NCBI GenBank assembly: GCA_947624485.1
Contig: CANQKM010000011.1
Coordinates: 26,673-90,672, forward strand
Length of the DNA: 64,000 nt
From: an uncultured Clostridia bacterium
Lineage (GTDB): Bacteria > Bacillota > Clostridia > UBA1381
Direction of reading: 5' to 3'
Shown: one piece after another, positions 34,708-43,368 of the stretch
Layout of the letters: every line of letters begins with the position of its first letter
How positions within the stretch are numbered: position 1 is the stretch's first letter
Position numbers and translations under genes: made by a program
Notes under the pieces: generated by a model
What the model saw: only the letters and a program-made list of their open reading frames with translations
Database searches by the model: none
Told to the model about the DNA's origin: nothing

Positions 34708-36029
34708 AGCGCGTAATGTTCGCCGGAGAGCGCAGCGGCTGCGGAAAAACGACCGTCACCTGCGCGTTTATGCAGGCTGTGACGGAGCGCGGTCACAGAA
34801 TTTCCGCCTTCAAATGCGGCCCGGACTACATTGATCCGATGTTCCACAAAACGGTACTCGGCGCAGACTCGTACAACCTCGATAGCTTTCTGATGAGCGG
34901 CGACGCGATAAATTATCTGCTCGCGAAAAACAGCGGCGATATTAACGTGATCGAGGGCGTTATGGGCTTTTACGACGGCATGGGCTTTACCGGTAAGGGC
35001 AGTTCGCACGAGCTTTCCGAAATAACCGACACGCCCGTAATCCTCGTTGTTGACTGCGGCGGCAGAAGCCTGTCGGCGGCTGCGGCGGTCAAGGGATTTA
35101 AGGAGTTTAAGGAAAACAAAATTGCGGGCGTTGTTTTCAACAACCTGAAGGACAGCCTTTACGCGGATATGGCTCGCGGGTGCCGCGAGGTCGGCATTGA
35201 GCCGCTCGGATATATGCCGCGCGTAAGGGGCGCGGAGATAGAGAGCAGGCATCTCGGACTTGTGACGGCTGCCGAAATCGGGGACATAAAAAATAAAATC
35301 CGCATACTCGGAGAGCAGGCGGAAAAGACGATTGACATAGACCGCATACTTGAAATCGCGGAACGCGGGGACACTAAAACTGATTTTTCGCCGCCCCAAA
35401 AAACCGCGGACGTTAAAATAGCGGTCGCGCGCGACAAGGCGTTTTGCTTTTACTACGCCGATAATCTGGATTTGCTCAAATCTCTCGGCGCGCGTCTTTT
35501 GTTTTTCAGTCCGCTCGAAAACGAGAGCGTACCCGACTGCGACGGCATAATCATAGGCGGCGGCTACCCCGAGCTTTACGCGGACGTTCTCGCGAAAAAT
35601 ACGGGGACACTAAAATCACTGCGCGCAAAAATTTTCGGTGGCGCGCCGTGCATAGCGGAGTGCGGAGGGTTTATGTACCTGCACGAAAGCATAACTGTCG
35701 GCGGCGAAAAGCACGGCATGGTCGGCGTAATAAAAGGAACATGCCGCAAAACAGACCGCCTGCAGCGGTTCGGGTACATGGAAATGACGGCGCGGCGCGA
35801 CAACATTCTCTGCAAAAGGGGACACAAAATCCGTTCGCGCGAGTTCCACTATTTTGACAGCACAAACCCCGGAAACGGCTTCACCGCTCAAAAAAACGGC
35901 AGGTCGTGGGAGTGCGTGCATACCGACGGAAACCTTTTTGCGGGCTTTCCGCACCTGCACTTTTACTCGGACGTGACGCTCGCCGAAAATTTTATAAAAA
36001 GCTGTGAGGAATACAAATGCAAAAGATAA
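34704..36029 (+). CDS. cbiA: Cobyrinate a,c-diamide synthase
   Basis: GTG start with GGAAGGAGGA upstream and a four-base overlap with cbiET. The 441-residue enzyme has the P-loop GERSGCGKTTVTCAF, FKCGPDYIDPMFH, EGVMGFYDG and a C-terminal glutaminase domain with nucleophile APCIAECGGFMYLHE. It amidates the a and c side chains using glutamine. Repeat copies: GDIK at 35280 (11/13), GDTK at 35367, GTLK at 35603, and a T-less copy at 35818 read RGHK, where an intact copy would have caused a frameshift. Confidence 0.95.
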   Translation: MKRVMFAGERSGCGKTTVTCAFMQAVTERGHRISAFKCGPDYIDPMFHKTVLGADSYNLDSFLMSGDAINYLLAKNSGDINVIEGVMGFYDGMGFTGKGSSHELSEITDTPVILVVDCGGRSLSAAAAVKGFKEFKENKIAGVVFNNLKDSLYADMARGCREVGIEPLGYMPRVRGAEIESRHLGLVTAAEIGDIKNKIRILGEQAEKTIDIDRILEIAERGDTKTDFSPPQKTADVKIAVARDKAFCFYYADNLDLLKSLGARLLFFSPLENESVPDCDGIIIGGGYPELYADVLAKNTGTLKSLRAKIFGGAPCIAECGGFMYLHESITVGGEKHGMVGVIKGTCRKTDRLQRFGYMEMTARRDNILCKRGHKIRSREFHYFDSTNPGNGFTAQKNGRSWECVHTDGNLFAGFPHLHFYSDVTLAENFIKSCEEYKCKR

Positions 36030-37051
36030 AGGAAATCGACAGATCCGTTTACGACGCGGCGCGCGCGCGGTGGAAAAGCATCGCGAAGCCCTTGGGAAGC
36101 CTCGGCGCGTTCGAGGAAACCGTGTCTCGCATAGCCGCCGCGCAGGGGACACTAAAACCCGACATATCGAAGCGGCGCGTACTCGTCATGTGCGCCGACA
36201 ACGGCGTTACGAGCGAGGGCGTGACGCAGACAGATTCGTCCGTCACATCACTCGTCGCGGAAAATATAACGCGCGAAATGGCGTGCGTAAGCCTTGCCGC
36301 GCGTACGGCGCACGCGGACGTTACAGCCGTTGACGTAGGTATGGCGCGTGACGCGGCGGGGACACTAAAACGAAAAATAAGATACGGTACGGGCAATATT
36401 TTAAGAGAACGCGCCATGACGCGCGCGGAAGCGGAAAAAGCCGTACAGCTCGGTATCGACCTTGCCGCGGAGAGCGCGGATGAAGGGTATAAAATACTCG
36501 TCGCCGGCGAAATGGGCATAGGCAACACCACCACAAGCGCAGCCGCTGCGTGCGTACTGCTCGGAAAAACGCCCGAAACCGCCGCCGGACGCGGCGCGGG
36601 ACTGTCGGACGAGGGACTTAAACGGAAGATAGAAGTTATAGAAAAATCCATACGGTTGCATAATCCCGACAAAAATGATATAATAGACGTGATTTCAAAG
36701 GTCGGCGGACTTGACATAGCCGCCATGACGGGCGTTTTCATAGGCGGCGCGGCGCGCGGTCTGCCCGTCGTAACAGACGGCTTCATATCGTCGGTCGCGG
36801 CGCTCTGCGCGAAACGGCTCTGCCCCGGCTGCGGCGGTTACATTATAGCGTCGCATGTGTCAAATGAGGGCTGCGCAAAGGAAATACTCGACGCGCTCGG
36901 TCTCGCCGCTCCGATACGCGCCGTAATGTTCCCCGGCGAGGGTACGGGCGGCGTGATGCTTCTGCCGCTTCTGGACGCGGCGATAGAAATATTCAACGAA
37001 ATGCCGACTTTTGAGGATATAAATTTAGAGAGGTACAGGGAGTACAAATAA
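36017..37051 (+). CDS. cobT: Nicotinate-nucleotide--dimethylbenzimidazole phosphoribosyltransferase
   Basis: The 344-residue CobT makes alpha-ribazole phosphate for the lower ligand. Signatures: KPLGSLGAFEETVSRIA, VLVMCADNGVTSEGVTQ, GEMGIGNTTTSAAAACVL and GAGLSDEGLKRK, with a catalytic glutamate in FPGEGTGG. It overlaps cbiA by 13 bases. Two exact repeat copies, read GTLK, are at 36145 and 36358. Confidence 0.96.
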   Translation: MQKIKEIDRSVYDAARARWKSIAKPLGSLGAFEETVSRIAAAQGTLKPDISKRRVLVMCADNGVTSEGVTQTDSSVTSLVAENITREMACVSLAARTAHADVTAVDVGMARDAAGTLKRKIRYGTGNILRERAMTRAEAEKAVQLGIDLAAESADEGYKILVAGEMGIGNTTTSAAAACVLLGKTPETAAGRGAGLSDEGLKRKIEVIEKSIRLHNPDKNDIIDVISKVGGLDIAAMTGVFIGGAARGLPVVTDGFISSVAALCAKRLCPGCGGYIIASHVSNEGCAKEILDALGLAAPIRAVMFPGEGTGGVMLLPLLDAAIEIFNEMPTFEDINLERYREYK

Positions 37052-37581
37052 TGCTTATTCTGGTAACGGGCGCGAGCGGTTCGGGCAAAAGCGGGTTTGC
37101 GGAAAACGCGGCTCTGCAGTTCGGACAGCACGTAACGTACATAGCCGCGATGAAGCCCGACGGCGCGGACGCGCAAAAACGCATAGACCGCCACCGCGCG
37201 ATGCGGCAAGGCAAGGGCTTTCACACGGTCGAGCGTTACACCGACATAAAAAGCCTCGACGTGCGCACACCCGCGATTTTGGAGTGTCTGCCCAATCTTT
37301 TGGCAAATGAGATGTTTTCGCCCGAAGGCTGCGGCGCTGAAAACGCGGAGAACGAAATAGCCGAGGGCATACGGACGCTTGCCGAAAAGTGCGGAAATCT
37401 TGTCGTCGTAACGGACGAGGTCGGCTCGGACGGCGTAACGTACGATGCGGCGACCGAAAAATACAAAAAAATCCTCGGCTCTTTGAACCGCCGCATAGCG
37501 CGCGCGGCTGACGAGGTGTACGAGGTGGTATGCGGCGTACCGATGAAGATAAAACAGGAGGGAAGGTCATGCACATATTAA
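37051..37581 (+). CDS. cobU: Adenosylcobinamide kinase / adenosylcobinamide-phosphate guanylyltransferase
   Basis: The 176-residue bifunctional CobU has P-loop VTGASGSGKSGFAE, RIDRHRAMR with the guanylylated histidine near residue 50, and VVTDEVGSDGVTYDA near 128. It ends with the family C-terminus EVYEVVCGVPMKIK plus a short tail. It phosphorylates and then activates adenosylcobinamide with GTP. It shares one base with cobT and overlaps cobS by 13 bases. Confidence 0.94.
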   Translation: MLILVTGASGSGKSGFAENAALQFGQHVTYIAAMKPDGADAQKRIDRHRAMRQGKGFHTVERYTDIKSLDVRTPAILECLPNLLANEMFSPEGCGAENAENEIAEGIRTLAEKCGNLVVVTDEVGSDGVTYDAATEKYKKILGSLNRRIARAADEVYEVVCGVPMKIKQEGRSCTY

Positions 37582-38381
37582 AAGCGTTCTGTCTGGCATT
37601 TTCGACATATTCGAGAATACCGATGATAAGAGTGTACCCGAACAAGAAAAACATGAGGTATATGCTGTGCTTTCTGCCGTTCGTGGGAGCGGCTGTCGGC
37701 GCGCTTTTCATGCTGTGGTTTCACGTGTGCATACTCATAGACATTGACCACGCGTGCTTTTCGGCAGTCGCGGCGGTACTGCCGGTGCTTGTGACGGGCG
37801 GCATACACGCCGACGGGTACCTTGACACGAACGACGCGCTGTCATCTTACGGCACAAAGCAGAAAATGCTCGAAATACTCAGGGATCCGCACGTCGGAGC
37901 GTTCGGTATAATCACGGCGATAGTTTACTACGTGCTGTATTTCGGCTTTTTGAACGAGGTTTCCATATACGGCGAAGCGGGAATGATAGCGCTCGGTTTT
38001 GTGCTGTCGCGCTCGGTCTGCTCGCTCGAAATTTCGCTCATGCGCAACGCGAAAAACAGCGGCATGCTCTACGAGGTGTCGTCAAGCTCAAACAAGCCCG
38101 TCACGGTGTTTGTTTCTGTCGTTTTTACAGCGCTGTGCGCCGCGGTCATGGTAATGCTCAGCGCGTACATAGGCTTCCTTGTGATTCTCTGTCAGGCGGG
38201 ACTTATACTTTATTATAAATTCGTTGCGGCGAAAAAAATCGGCGGCATAACGGGCGACACCTGCGGCTATTTTATACAGATGAGCGAGCTTTTAACGGTA
38301 ATCGCGGTTGTGGTGGGCGGCAAGCTTGTGCCGTTTTTACCCGTGATACCGTCGGTATCGTCGCTGCTGCTCCTGATTTAA
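37569..38381 (+). CDS. cobS: Adenosylcobinamide-GDP ribazoletransferase (cobalamin synthase)
   Basis: The start at ATG 37569, within the end of cobU and after GGAGGGAAGG, gives 270 residues beginning MHILKAFCLAFSTYSRIPM. The membrane enzyme shows the CobS active-site stretch GGIHADGYLDTNDAL, DPHVGAFGII and about six or seven hydrophobic segments. It joins adenosylcobinamide-GDP and alpha-ribazole at the membrane. Confidence 0.94.
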   Translation: MHILKAFCLAFSTYSRIPMIRVYPNKKNMRYMLCFLPFVGAAVGALFMLWFHVCILIDIDHACFSAVAAVLPVLVTGGIHADGYLDTNDALSSYGTKQKMLEILRDPHVGAFGIITAIVYYVLYFGFLNEVSIYGEAGMIALGFVLSRSVCSLEISLMRNAKNSGMLYEVSSSSNKPVTVFVSVVFTALCAAVMVMLSAYIGFLVILCQAGLILYYKFVAAKKIGGITGDTCGYFIQMSELLTVIAVVVGGKLVPFLPVIPSVSSLLLLI

Positions 38382-38395
38382 GGGAGGAACATGAT

Positions 38396-38722
38396 ATGAT
38401 TTTTGTAACGGGCGGCGCGTACGTCGGCAAAACGGAATACGTAAAAAATAATTTCGGCGCGGATAAAAAGACGGTAAACGGACTGCATAAAATAATAAGG
38501 GACGCGATGGCAAACGGTCTCAGCCCGTACGACGAGGCGGAAAAAATCCTCGCAGACAACCCCGACATAGTGATTTGCGCCGAGGTGGGGAGCGGTATTG
38601 TGCCGTTGGACGCGTTCGAGCGCGAGTGGCGCGAGACGGTCGGGCGCATAAGCTGTATGTTTGCCGAAAAAGCCGACGCCGTTATAAGAGTGGTTTGCGG
38701 AATAGGAGTAAAACTCAAATGA
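38396..38722 (+). CDS. Short CobU-like protein lacking the guanylyl-acceptor region
   Basis: The 108-residue protein matches the two ends of CobU. It has an N-terminal P-loop (FVTGGAYVGKTEYVKNN) and the CobU C-terminal block (VICAEVGSGIVPLDAFEREW, RISCMFAEKADAVIRVVCGI, ending GVKLK). The central part, which in the full CobU at 37051 holds the RHR histidine, is missing. It may keep kinase activity without nucleotidyl transfer, or be regulatory. It is a separate intact gene with GGGAGGA upstream, not a frameshift product. Confidence 0.8.
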   Translation: MIFVTGGAYVGKTEYVKNNFGADKKTVNGLHKIIRDAMANGLSPYDEAEKILADNPDIVICAEVGSGIVPLDAFEREWRETVGRISCMFAEKADAVIRVVCGIGVKLK

Positions 38723-39267
38723 AAATTGCACTGATACGCCACGGCGAAACGCGCGCAAACCGAGAGGGACGCTACATCGGCACGACGGACGAGCCGCTTG
38801 TGTCGACCGACGCGCTGCGGTATTCGTACCCCGACTGCGAACGAATAATCGTAAGTCCGCTGCGGCGGTGCGTTGAAACGGCAAAATTTATTTACCCCGG
38901 CCGCGAGCTTACGGTTTGCTCCAACCTTCGCGAATGTGATTTCGGCGATTTTGAAAACAAGTCCTGCGAGGAATTGAAGGATAACGAATACTACCAACGC
39001 TGGCTCGAATCGAACGGAACGCTGCCGTTCCCGAACGGCGAGAGCCGGGAGGAATTTGAAGCGCGCTGCGTGAGGGGATTTTACGATTCGCTTGACAACG
39101 CGGAAAGCGCTGCGTTTGTAGTCCACGGCGGTACGATCATGGCTGTGATGCACGCACTTTACGGCGGATTTTACGAGTACCGTCTGCGCTGCGGCGGAAT
39201 GATACGCTTTGAATACGACGCCGCGCGAAGAATTGCGGGCGAATACATCATGGAGGGAAACGCATGA
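38719..39267 (+). CDS. cobC: Alpha-ribazole phosphatase / histidine phosphatase family
   Basis: Start at ATG 38719, overlapping the previous stop by four bases. The 182 residues open with the phosphohistidine motif ALIRHGETRANREGRYIG, and show ISPLRR-type IVSPLRRCVETAKF, ECDFGDFENK, and the second catalytic histidine in FVVHGGTIMAVM. In this context it most likely removes the phosphate from alpha-ribazole phosphate. Its end overlaps cbiB by four bases. Confidence 0.9.
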   Translation: MKIALIRHGETRANREGRYIGTTDEPLVSTDALRYSYPDCERIIVSPLRRCVETAKFIYPGRELTVCSNLRECDFGDFENKSCEELKDNEYYQRWLESNGTLPFPNGESREEFEARCVRGFYDSLDNAESAAFVVHGGTIMAVMHALYGGFYEYRLRCGGMIRFEYDAARRIAGEYIMEGNA

Positions 39268-40280
39268 CGATATACGATATAATAACGTGCCAGTTTGCGG
39301 CAGTCGCTGCCGCGTATTTTCTTGACCTTTTGCTGGGCGATCCCGATTTCGCGCTGCACCCCGTGCGGCTTATGGGGAGGCTTATCGACCTTTTTGAAAA
39401 AGCGGCGCGCGCGCTGTTCCCGAAGACAAAGGCGGGCGAAATCACGGGCGGCGCGGTTATGGCTGTATGCGTGATAATCGTGTGCGGCGGCGTGCCGTTC
39501 GCGGTTTTGTTTTTCGCGTACAGGTACAATATGATTTTGGGCGCGTGCGTTGAGGCGGTGATCGGGTATTTTATGCTTTCGGCTAAGGATCTCGCAAGCG
39601 CGGGCAGGGACGTTTACAACGCGCTTCTGTCCGGCGACGTCGGGAAGGCGCGCCGAGAGGTGAGCATGATAGTCGGACGCGACACCGATAAGCTCGACGA
39701 CGCGGGTATAGCGCGCGCGGCGGTGGAAACGGTCGCGGAGAACACGAGCGACGGAGTTGCCGCGCCGCTGTTTTACATGGCGATAGGCGGAGCGGTACTC
39801 GGCTGCGTGTATAAGGCGATCAACACCATGGATTCGATGGTCGGCTACAAAAACGACGCGTACATAAATTTCGGCAAATTTGCCGCGCGGCTCGACGACG
39901 CGGCGAATTTTATACCGTCAAGGATTGCCGCGTTTTTAATGATTGTCTCGTCGTTCCTGCTCGGCTTTGACGCTGGTAACGCCGCGTATATACACAGGCG
40001 CGATTCGCGCAAACACGCAAGCCCCAACAGCGCGCAGACCGAGTCGGTGGTTGCGGGCGCGCTTCGTATAATGCTCGGCGGCGACGCGTACTATTTTGGC
40101 AAGCTGCACAAAAAACCGACGATAGGCGACGATTTGAGGGATATTCGCTACGATAATATTATTCAGACGAACAGAATGATGTACCTCACGTCATTTCTTG
40201 CCGCGGTGATATTCCTCGCCGCAAAATTCGCGTCGCGATACGTCGTGGAATATATAGGTGTGCTGATTGATATGATGTAA
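39264..40280 (+). CDS. cbiB: Adenosylcobinamide-phosphate synthase
   Basis: The 338-residue membrane enzyme attaches the aminopropanol arm. It shows LDLLLGDPDFALHPVRLMG, GRDTDKLDDAGIARAAVETVAENTSDG-type motif (visible as VAENTSDGVAAPLF), NTMDSMVGYKNDAYINFG, and several membrane segments. Start is ATG 39264, with GGAGGGAAACGC upstream. Confidence 0.95.
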   Translation: MTIYDIITCQFAAVAAAYFLDLLLGDPDFALHPVRLMGRLIDLFEKAARALFPKTKAGEITGGAVMAVCVIIVCGGVPFAVLFFAYRYNMILGACVEAVIGYFMLSAKDLASAGRDVYNALLSGDVGKARREVSMIVGRDTDKLDDAGIARAAVETVAENTSDGVAAPLFYMAIGGAVLGCVYKAINTMDSMVGYKNDAYINFGKFAARLDDAANFIPSRIAAFLMIVSSFLLGFDAGNAAYIHRRDSRKHASPNSAQTESVVAGALRIMLGGDAYYFGKLHKKPTIGDDLRDIRYDNIIQTNRMMYLTSFLAAVIFLAAKFASRYVVEYIGVLIDMM

Positions 40281-40283
40281 ACT

Positions 40284-40405
40284 GTGAGCCTCCCTTGTTA
40301 AAGGGAGGGGGACCGCCGAAGGCGGTGGAGGGATTCATTGTGAAAATTAAAAAGGAATCCCCCAGTCAGCTCCGCTGACAGCCCCCTTTGACAAGGGGGC
40401 CTCAC
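40284..40405. mobile_element. MITE-like element with terminal inverted repeats
   Basis: A 122-bp noncoding element begins GTGAGCCTCCCTTGTTAAAG and ends in the imperfect complement (CTTTGACAAGGGGGCCTCAC). The inner hairpins are ACCGCC/GGCGGT and TCAGC/GCTGA, and GGGATTC has an inverted copy. It fills the cbiB-cobD gap and splits the otherwise closely packed cluster. No transposase is inside. Confidence 0.8.
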
Positions 40406-40452
40406 ATAATGCGAGCGCACACCCACAAATCAAACAAAAAAAGGACAACGCG

Positions 40453-41445
40453 ATGAAAAAATTTGAACACGGCGGCAACATTCGCGGTAAAAATGTGCGT
40501 TACGATTTTTCCGTGAACACGAATCCGCTCGGAACGGACAAAAGAATAACCGCCGCCGCTGCCGCCGCGGTAAAAAACTGCGGCGCATACCCCGACGCTG
40601 ACTACACCGGCCTGCGCGCGGCTATCGCGCGGTACGAGGGCGTGAACGCCGAAAATATCGCCGTGTCGAACGGCGCGTCGGAGATGATTTTCGCGGTCGC
40701 GCGAGCCGTTATGCCAAAAAAAGCCGTACTCGCAAGTCCGACATTTTCCGAGTACGAGCGAGCCTTAACGAGTGTCGGCTGCGATATATCGTATTACGCG
40801 CTCAAAGAGGAAAACGATTTTCGGACAGAGCGTGACATTCTCGGCATGCTTGACGGCGCGGACATGGCATTCCTGTGCAATCCGAACAACCCCACAGGCA
40901 CGCTCTGCGACTATGATATTATCCGAGAAGCGGCGAAAAGAACGGTGTGCGTCACGGACGAGTGCTTTATGGATTTTATGGACGGCGTGAGCGCGAAGGG
41001 CATAACGCCAGTGATAAAGGCGTTTACGAAAACGCACGCGCTTGCGGGACTGCGTATCGGCTATTTAGTCGCGGACGCGGAATTTACCGAAAGGGTGCGC
41101 GCGCAGCTTCCGGCGTGGAACGTGAACGCCGCAGCGGAGGCTGCCGCAATCGCGGCGGTTGAGTGCGGCGATTACCTTAAAAATAGCGTCGGCGTTATTA
41201 AAGCGGAGCGCGAATATTTGAAAAACGAGCTTACGAAAATCGGCTTCAAGGTATTTCCCTCGGACGCGAATTTTATACTCGTAAAGGGCGCGGAGGGCGT
41301 TGCGGACAAGCTGTTAAAGCGCGGAATACTCGTGCGCTCCTGCGATAATTTCAGAGGCCTTGACAGCCGCTTTTACCGCGCAGCCGTCAAAACGCGCGCG
41401 GAAAACGAAATACTTGTGAGGGAACTGGGTGAGATATATGGTTAA
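40453..41445 (+). CDS. cobD: Threonine-phosphate decarboxylase, CobD type
   Basis: The 330-residue PLP enzyme of the aminotransferase class I/II fold shows [57 protein letters not shown] and the PLP lysine in [15 protein letters not shown]. CobD decarboxylates L-threonine phosphate to aminopropanol phosphate. A histidinol-phosphate aminotransferase is the alternative, but the cluster decides for CobD. Confidence 0.9.
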   Translation: MKKFEHGGNIRGKNVRYDFSVNTNPLGTDKRITAAAAAAVKNCGAYPDADYTGLRAAIARYEGVNAENIAVSNGASEMIFAVARAVMPKKAVLASPTFSEYERALTSVGCDISYYALKEENDFRTERDILGMLDGADMAFLCNPNNPTGTLCDYDIIREAAKRTVCVTDECFMDFMDGVSAKGITPVIKAFTKTHALAGLRIGYLVADAEFTERVRAQLPAWNVNAAAEAAAIAAVECGDYLKNSVGVIKAEREYLKNELTKIGFKVFPSDANFILVKGAEGVADKLLKRGILVRSCDNFRGLDSRFYRAAVKTRAENEILVRELGEIYG

Positions 41446-42871
41446 GGCGATAATGATACAAGGCACAATGTCTGGCGCGGGCAAAAGCCTTATAGCAGCC
41501 GCGCTGTGCCGCATATTCGTGCAGGACGGTTACCGAGCCGCGCCGTTTAAGTCGCAGAACATGGCGCTCAATTCCTATGTGACGCGTGACGGTCTTGAAA
41601 TCGGTCGCGCACAGGCGCTTCAGGCGCGCGCAGCAAAGGCCGAGCCGACTGTACAGATGAACCCGATACTTCTAAAGCCCACGAGCGACAACGGCTCGCA
41701 GGTGATAGTAAACGGCGTGCCGCGCGGCAACATGAAAGCCGACGAGTATTTCAGGTACAAAACGAGCCTTATCCCCGATATAATGAACGCGTATAACGCG
41801 CTCGCGGCGGATAATGATATAATCGTCATCGAGGGCGCGGGATCGCCCGCCGAGATAAACTTAAAGGAAAACGACATAGTAAACATGGGTATGGCGGAAA
41901 TGGCGGACGCGCCGGTGCTGCTTGTCGGCGACATTGACCGAGGCGGCGTGTTCGCGCAGCTTTACGGCACCGTTGAGCTTCTCGAAAAGGACGAGCGTGA
42001 GCGTATAAAGGGCATAATTATAAACAAGTTCCGCGGCGACATCGAGATATTAAAGCCCGGACTTGACATGATAGAGAGCCTTACCGACATACGCGTCGCG
42101 GGCGTTGTGCCCTACGGACGCTACAACCTTGACGACGAGGACAGTCTTTCCGAGCGGTTTAACGCGAAAAGCGCGGACGTGATAGACATAGCTGTAATAC
42201 GTCTGCCGAGGATTTCAAACTTTACCGATTTTTCGGTGTTTGAGTTTATAGACGGCGTTTCGGTGAGGTACGTTTCGTCTGTGAGCGAGCTTGGCGAGCC
42301 GGATATGCTCATAATTCCCGGCAGCAAAAGCACCGCCGCCGACCTCGTGTGGATGCGCGAAAACGGACTTGAAGCCGCGGTTAAGCGGTACAAGGGCGTA
42401 ATATTCGGTATTTGCGGCGGCTACCAGATGCTGGGCGAGGAAATAACGGAAGGCGGCAGCGTGCGCGGTATGGGGCTTTTGCCGATAAAGACGGAGTTTA
42501 AGACGGAAAAAATCCGCCGCCGCGTAAACGGCGTGATACCCGATCTTACGGGGACACTAAAACCCTTGAGCGGCGCGGAGTACGAGGGCTACGAAATACA
42601 TATGGGCGTGAGCAGCGGGGACACTAAAATTGGGGACACTAAAATTATATCAAAAGGAAACGTGTACGGAACGTATGTTCACGGGATATTCGACAAGTGC
42701 GCCGATAAGGTTGTAAACTGCCTGTGCGCAGAAAAAGGCGTAACGCTTGGGGACACTAAAATTGACTATGACTTGCTTGTCGAGCGTGAGCTTGACCGCC
42801 TTGCGGATTCGGTTCGCGAAAGCCTCGACATGGAATTTATATACGAAATTCTGAACGGAGGGAAGGTATGA
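41438..42871 (+). CDS. cbiP: Adenosylcobyric acid synthase (glutamine-hydrolysing)
   Basis: Start chosen at ATG 41438 ([17 protein letters not shown]); an in-frame GTG at 41429 is possible. The 477 residues carry the P-loop, [27 protein letters not shown], and a glutaminase domain with nucleophile [15 protein letters not shown] and VHGIFDK. It amidates four side chains. Four exact repeat copies lie in the last 110 residues: GTLK at 42550, two tandem GDTK at 42617 and 42632, and GDTK at 42749. Confidence 0.94.
   Translation: MVKAIMIQGTMSGAGKSLIAAALCRIFVQDGYRAAPFKSQNMALNSYVTRDGLEIGRAQALQARAAKAEPTVQMNPILLKPTSDNGSQVIVNGVPRGNMKADEYFRYKTSLIPDIMNAYNALAADNDIIVIEGAGSPAEINLKENDIVNMGMAEMADAPVLLVGDIDRGGVFAQLYGTVELLEKDERERIKGIIINKFRGDIEILKPGLDMIESLTDIRVAGVVPYGRYNLDDEDSLSERFNAKSADVIDIAVIRLPRISNFTDFSVFEFIDGVSVRYVSSVSELGEPDMLIIPGSKSTAADLVWMRENGLEAAVKRYKGVIFGICGGYQMLGEEITEGGSVRGMGLLPIKTEFKTEKIRRRVNGVIPDLTGTLKPLSGAEYEGYEIHMGVSSGDTKIGDTKIISKGNVYGTYVHGIFDKCADKVVNCLCAEKGVTLGDTKIDYDLLVERELDRLADSVRESLDMEFIYEILNGGKV
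42617..42644 (+). repeat. Tandem pair of the 13-mer inside cbiP
   Basis: Two exact copies of GGGGACACTAAAA separated only by TT give a 15-base period and the peptide [10 protein letters not shown]. This is the only tandem arrangement. It lies in a stretch where glutaminase-domain relatives have a variable loop before the conserved [10 protein letters not shown]. Confidence 0.9.
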
Positions 42872-43368
42872 TACATATTTACACCGGCGGCGGAAAGGGC
42901 AAAACCACCGCCGCGGCCGGAATGGCTGTGCGTATGGCCGGTCACGGCAGGAAAGTGCTTTTCGTGCAGTTTCTGAAGGGCGCGCCGACGGGTGAAACGG
43001 CGGTACTGGAGGCGGCAAATGTGACAGTGCTGCGCTGCGATAAAAATTACGGCTTCTTTAAGTCCATGACCGACGCGGACAAAAGCGCGATAACGAAATG
43101 CCACAACGACAACCTCCGTTATATATCGGAGCATGTATGCGATTACGATATGATAGTGCTTGACGAGATATTCGCCGCGCTTGCGTACGGCCTTGCGGAT
43201 AATGAGCTTGTGAAGAAAATATTAGGCGCGTACACGGGCGAGCTTGTTATGACGGGACGCGGCGCGCCGGAGGAATACATCGAAAAAGCCGATTACGTTT
43301 CGGAGATAGTGAAGGTGAAGCACCCGTACGACAGGGGCGTAACGGCGAGAGAGGGAGTTGAGTTTTAG
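42868..43368 (+). CDS. cobA: Corrinoid adenosyltransferase, CobA/BtuR type
   Basis: The 166-residue protein has the BtuR P-loop [44 protein letters not shown] and [21 protein letters not shown]. It transfers the adenosyl group from ATP to cobalt. It overlaps cbiP by four bases and abuts cbiC. At 166 residues it lacks the N-terminal extension of some homologues. Confidence 0.94.
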   Translation: MIHIYTGGGKGKTTAAAGMAVRMAGHGRKVLFVQFLKGAPTGETAVLEAANVTVLRCDKNYGFFKSMTDADKSAITKCHNDNLRYISEHVCDYDMIVLDEIFAALAYGLADNELVKKILGAYTGELVMTGRGAPEEYIEKADYVSEIVKVKHPYDRGVTAREGVEF

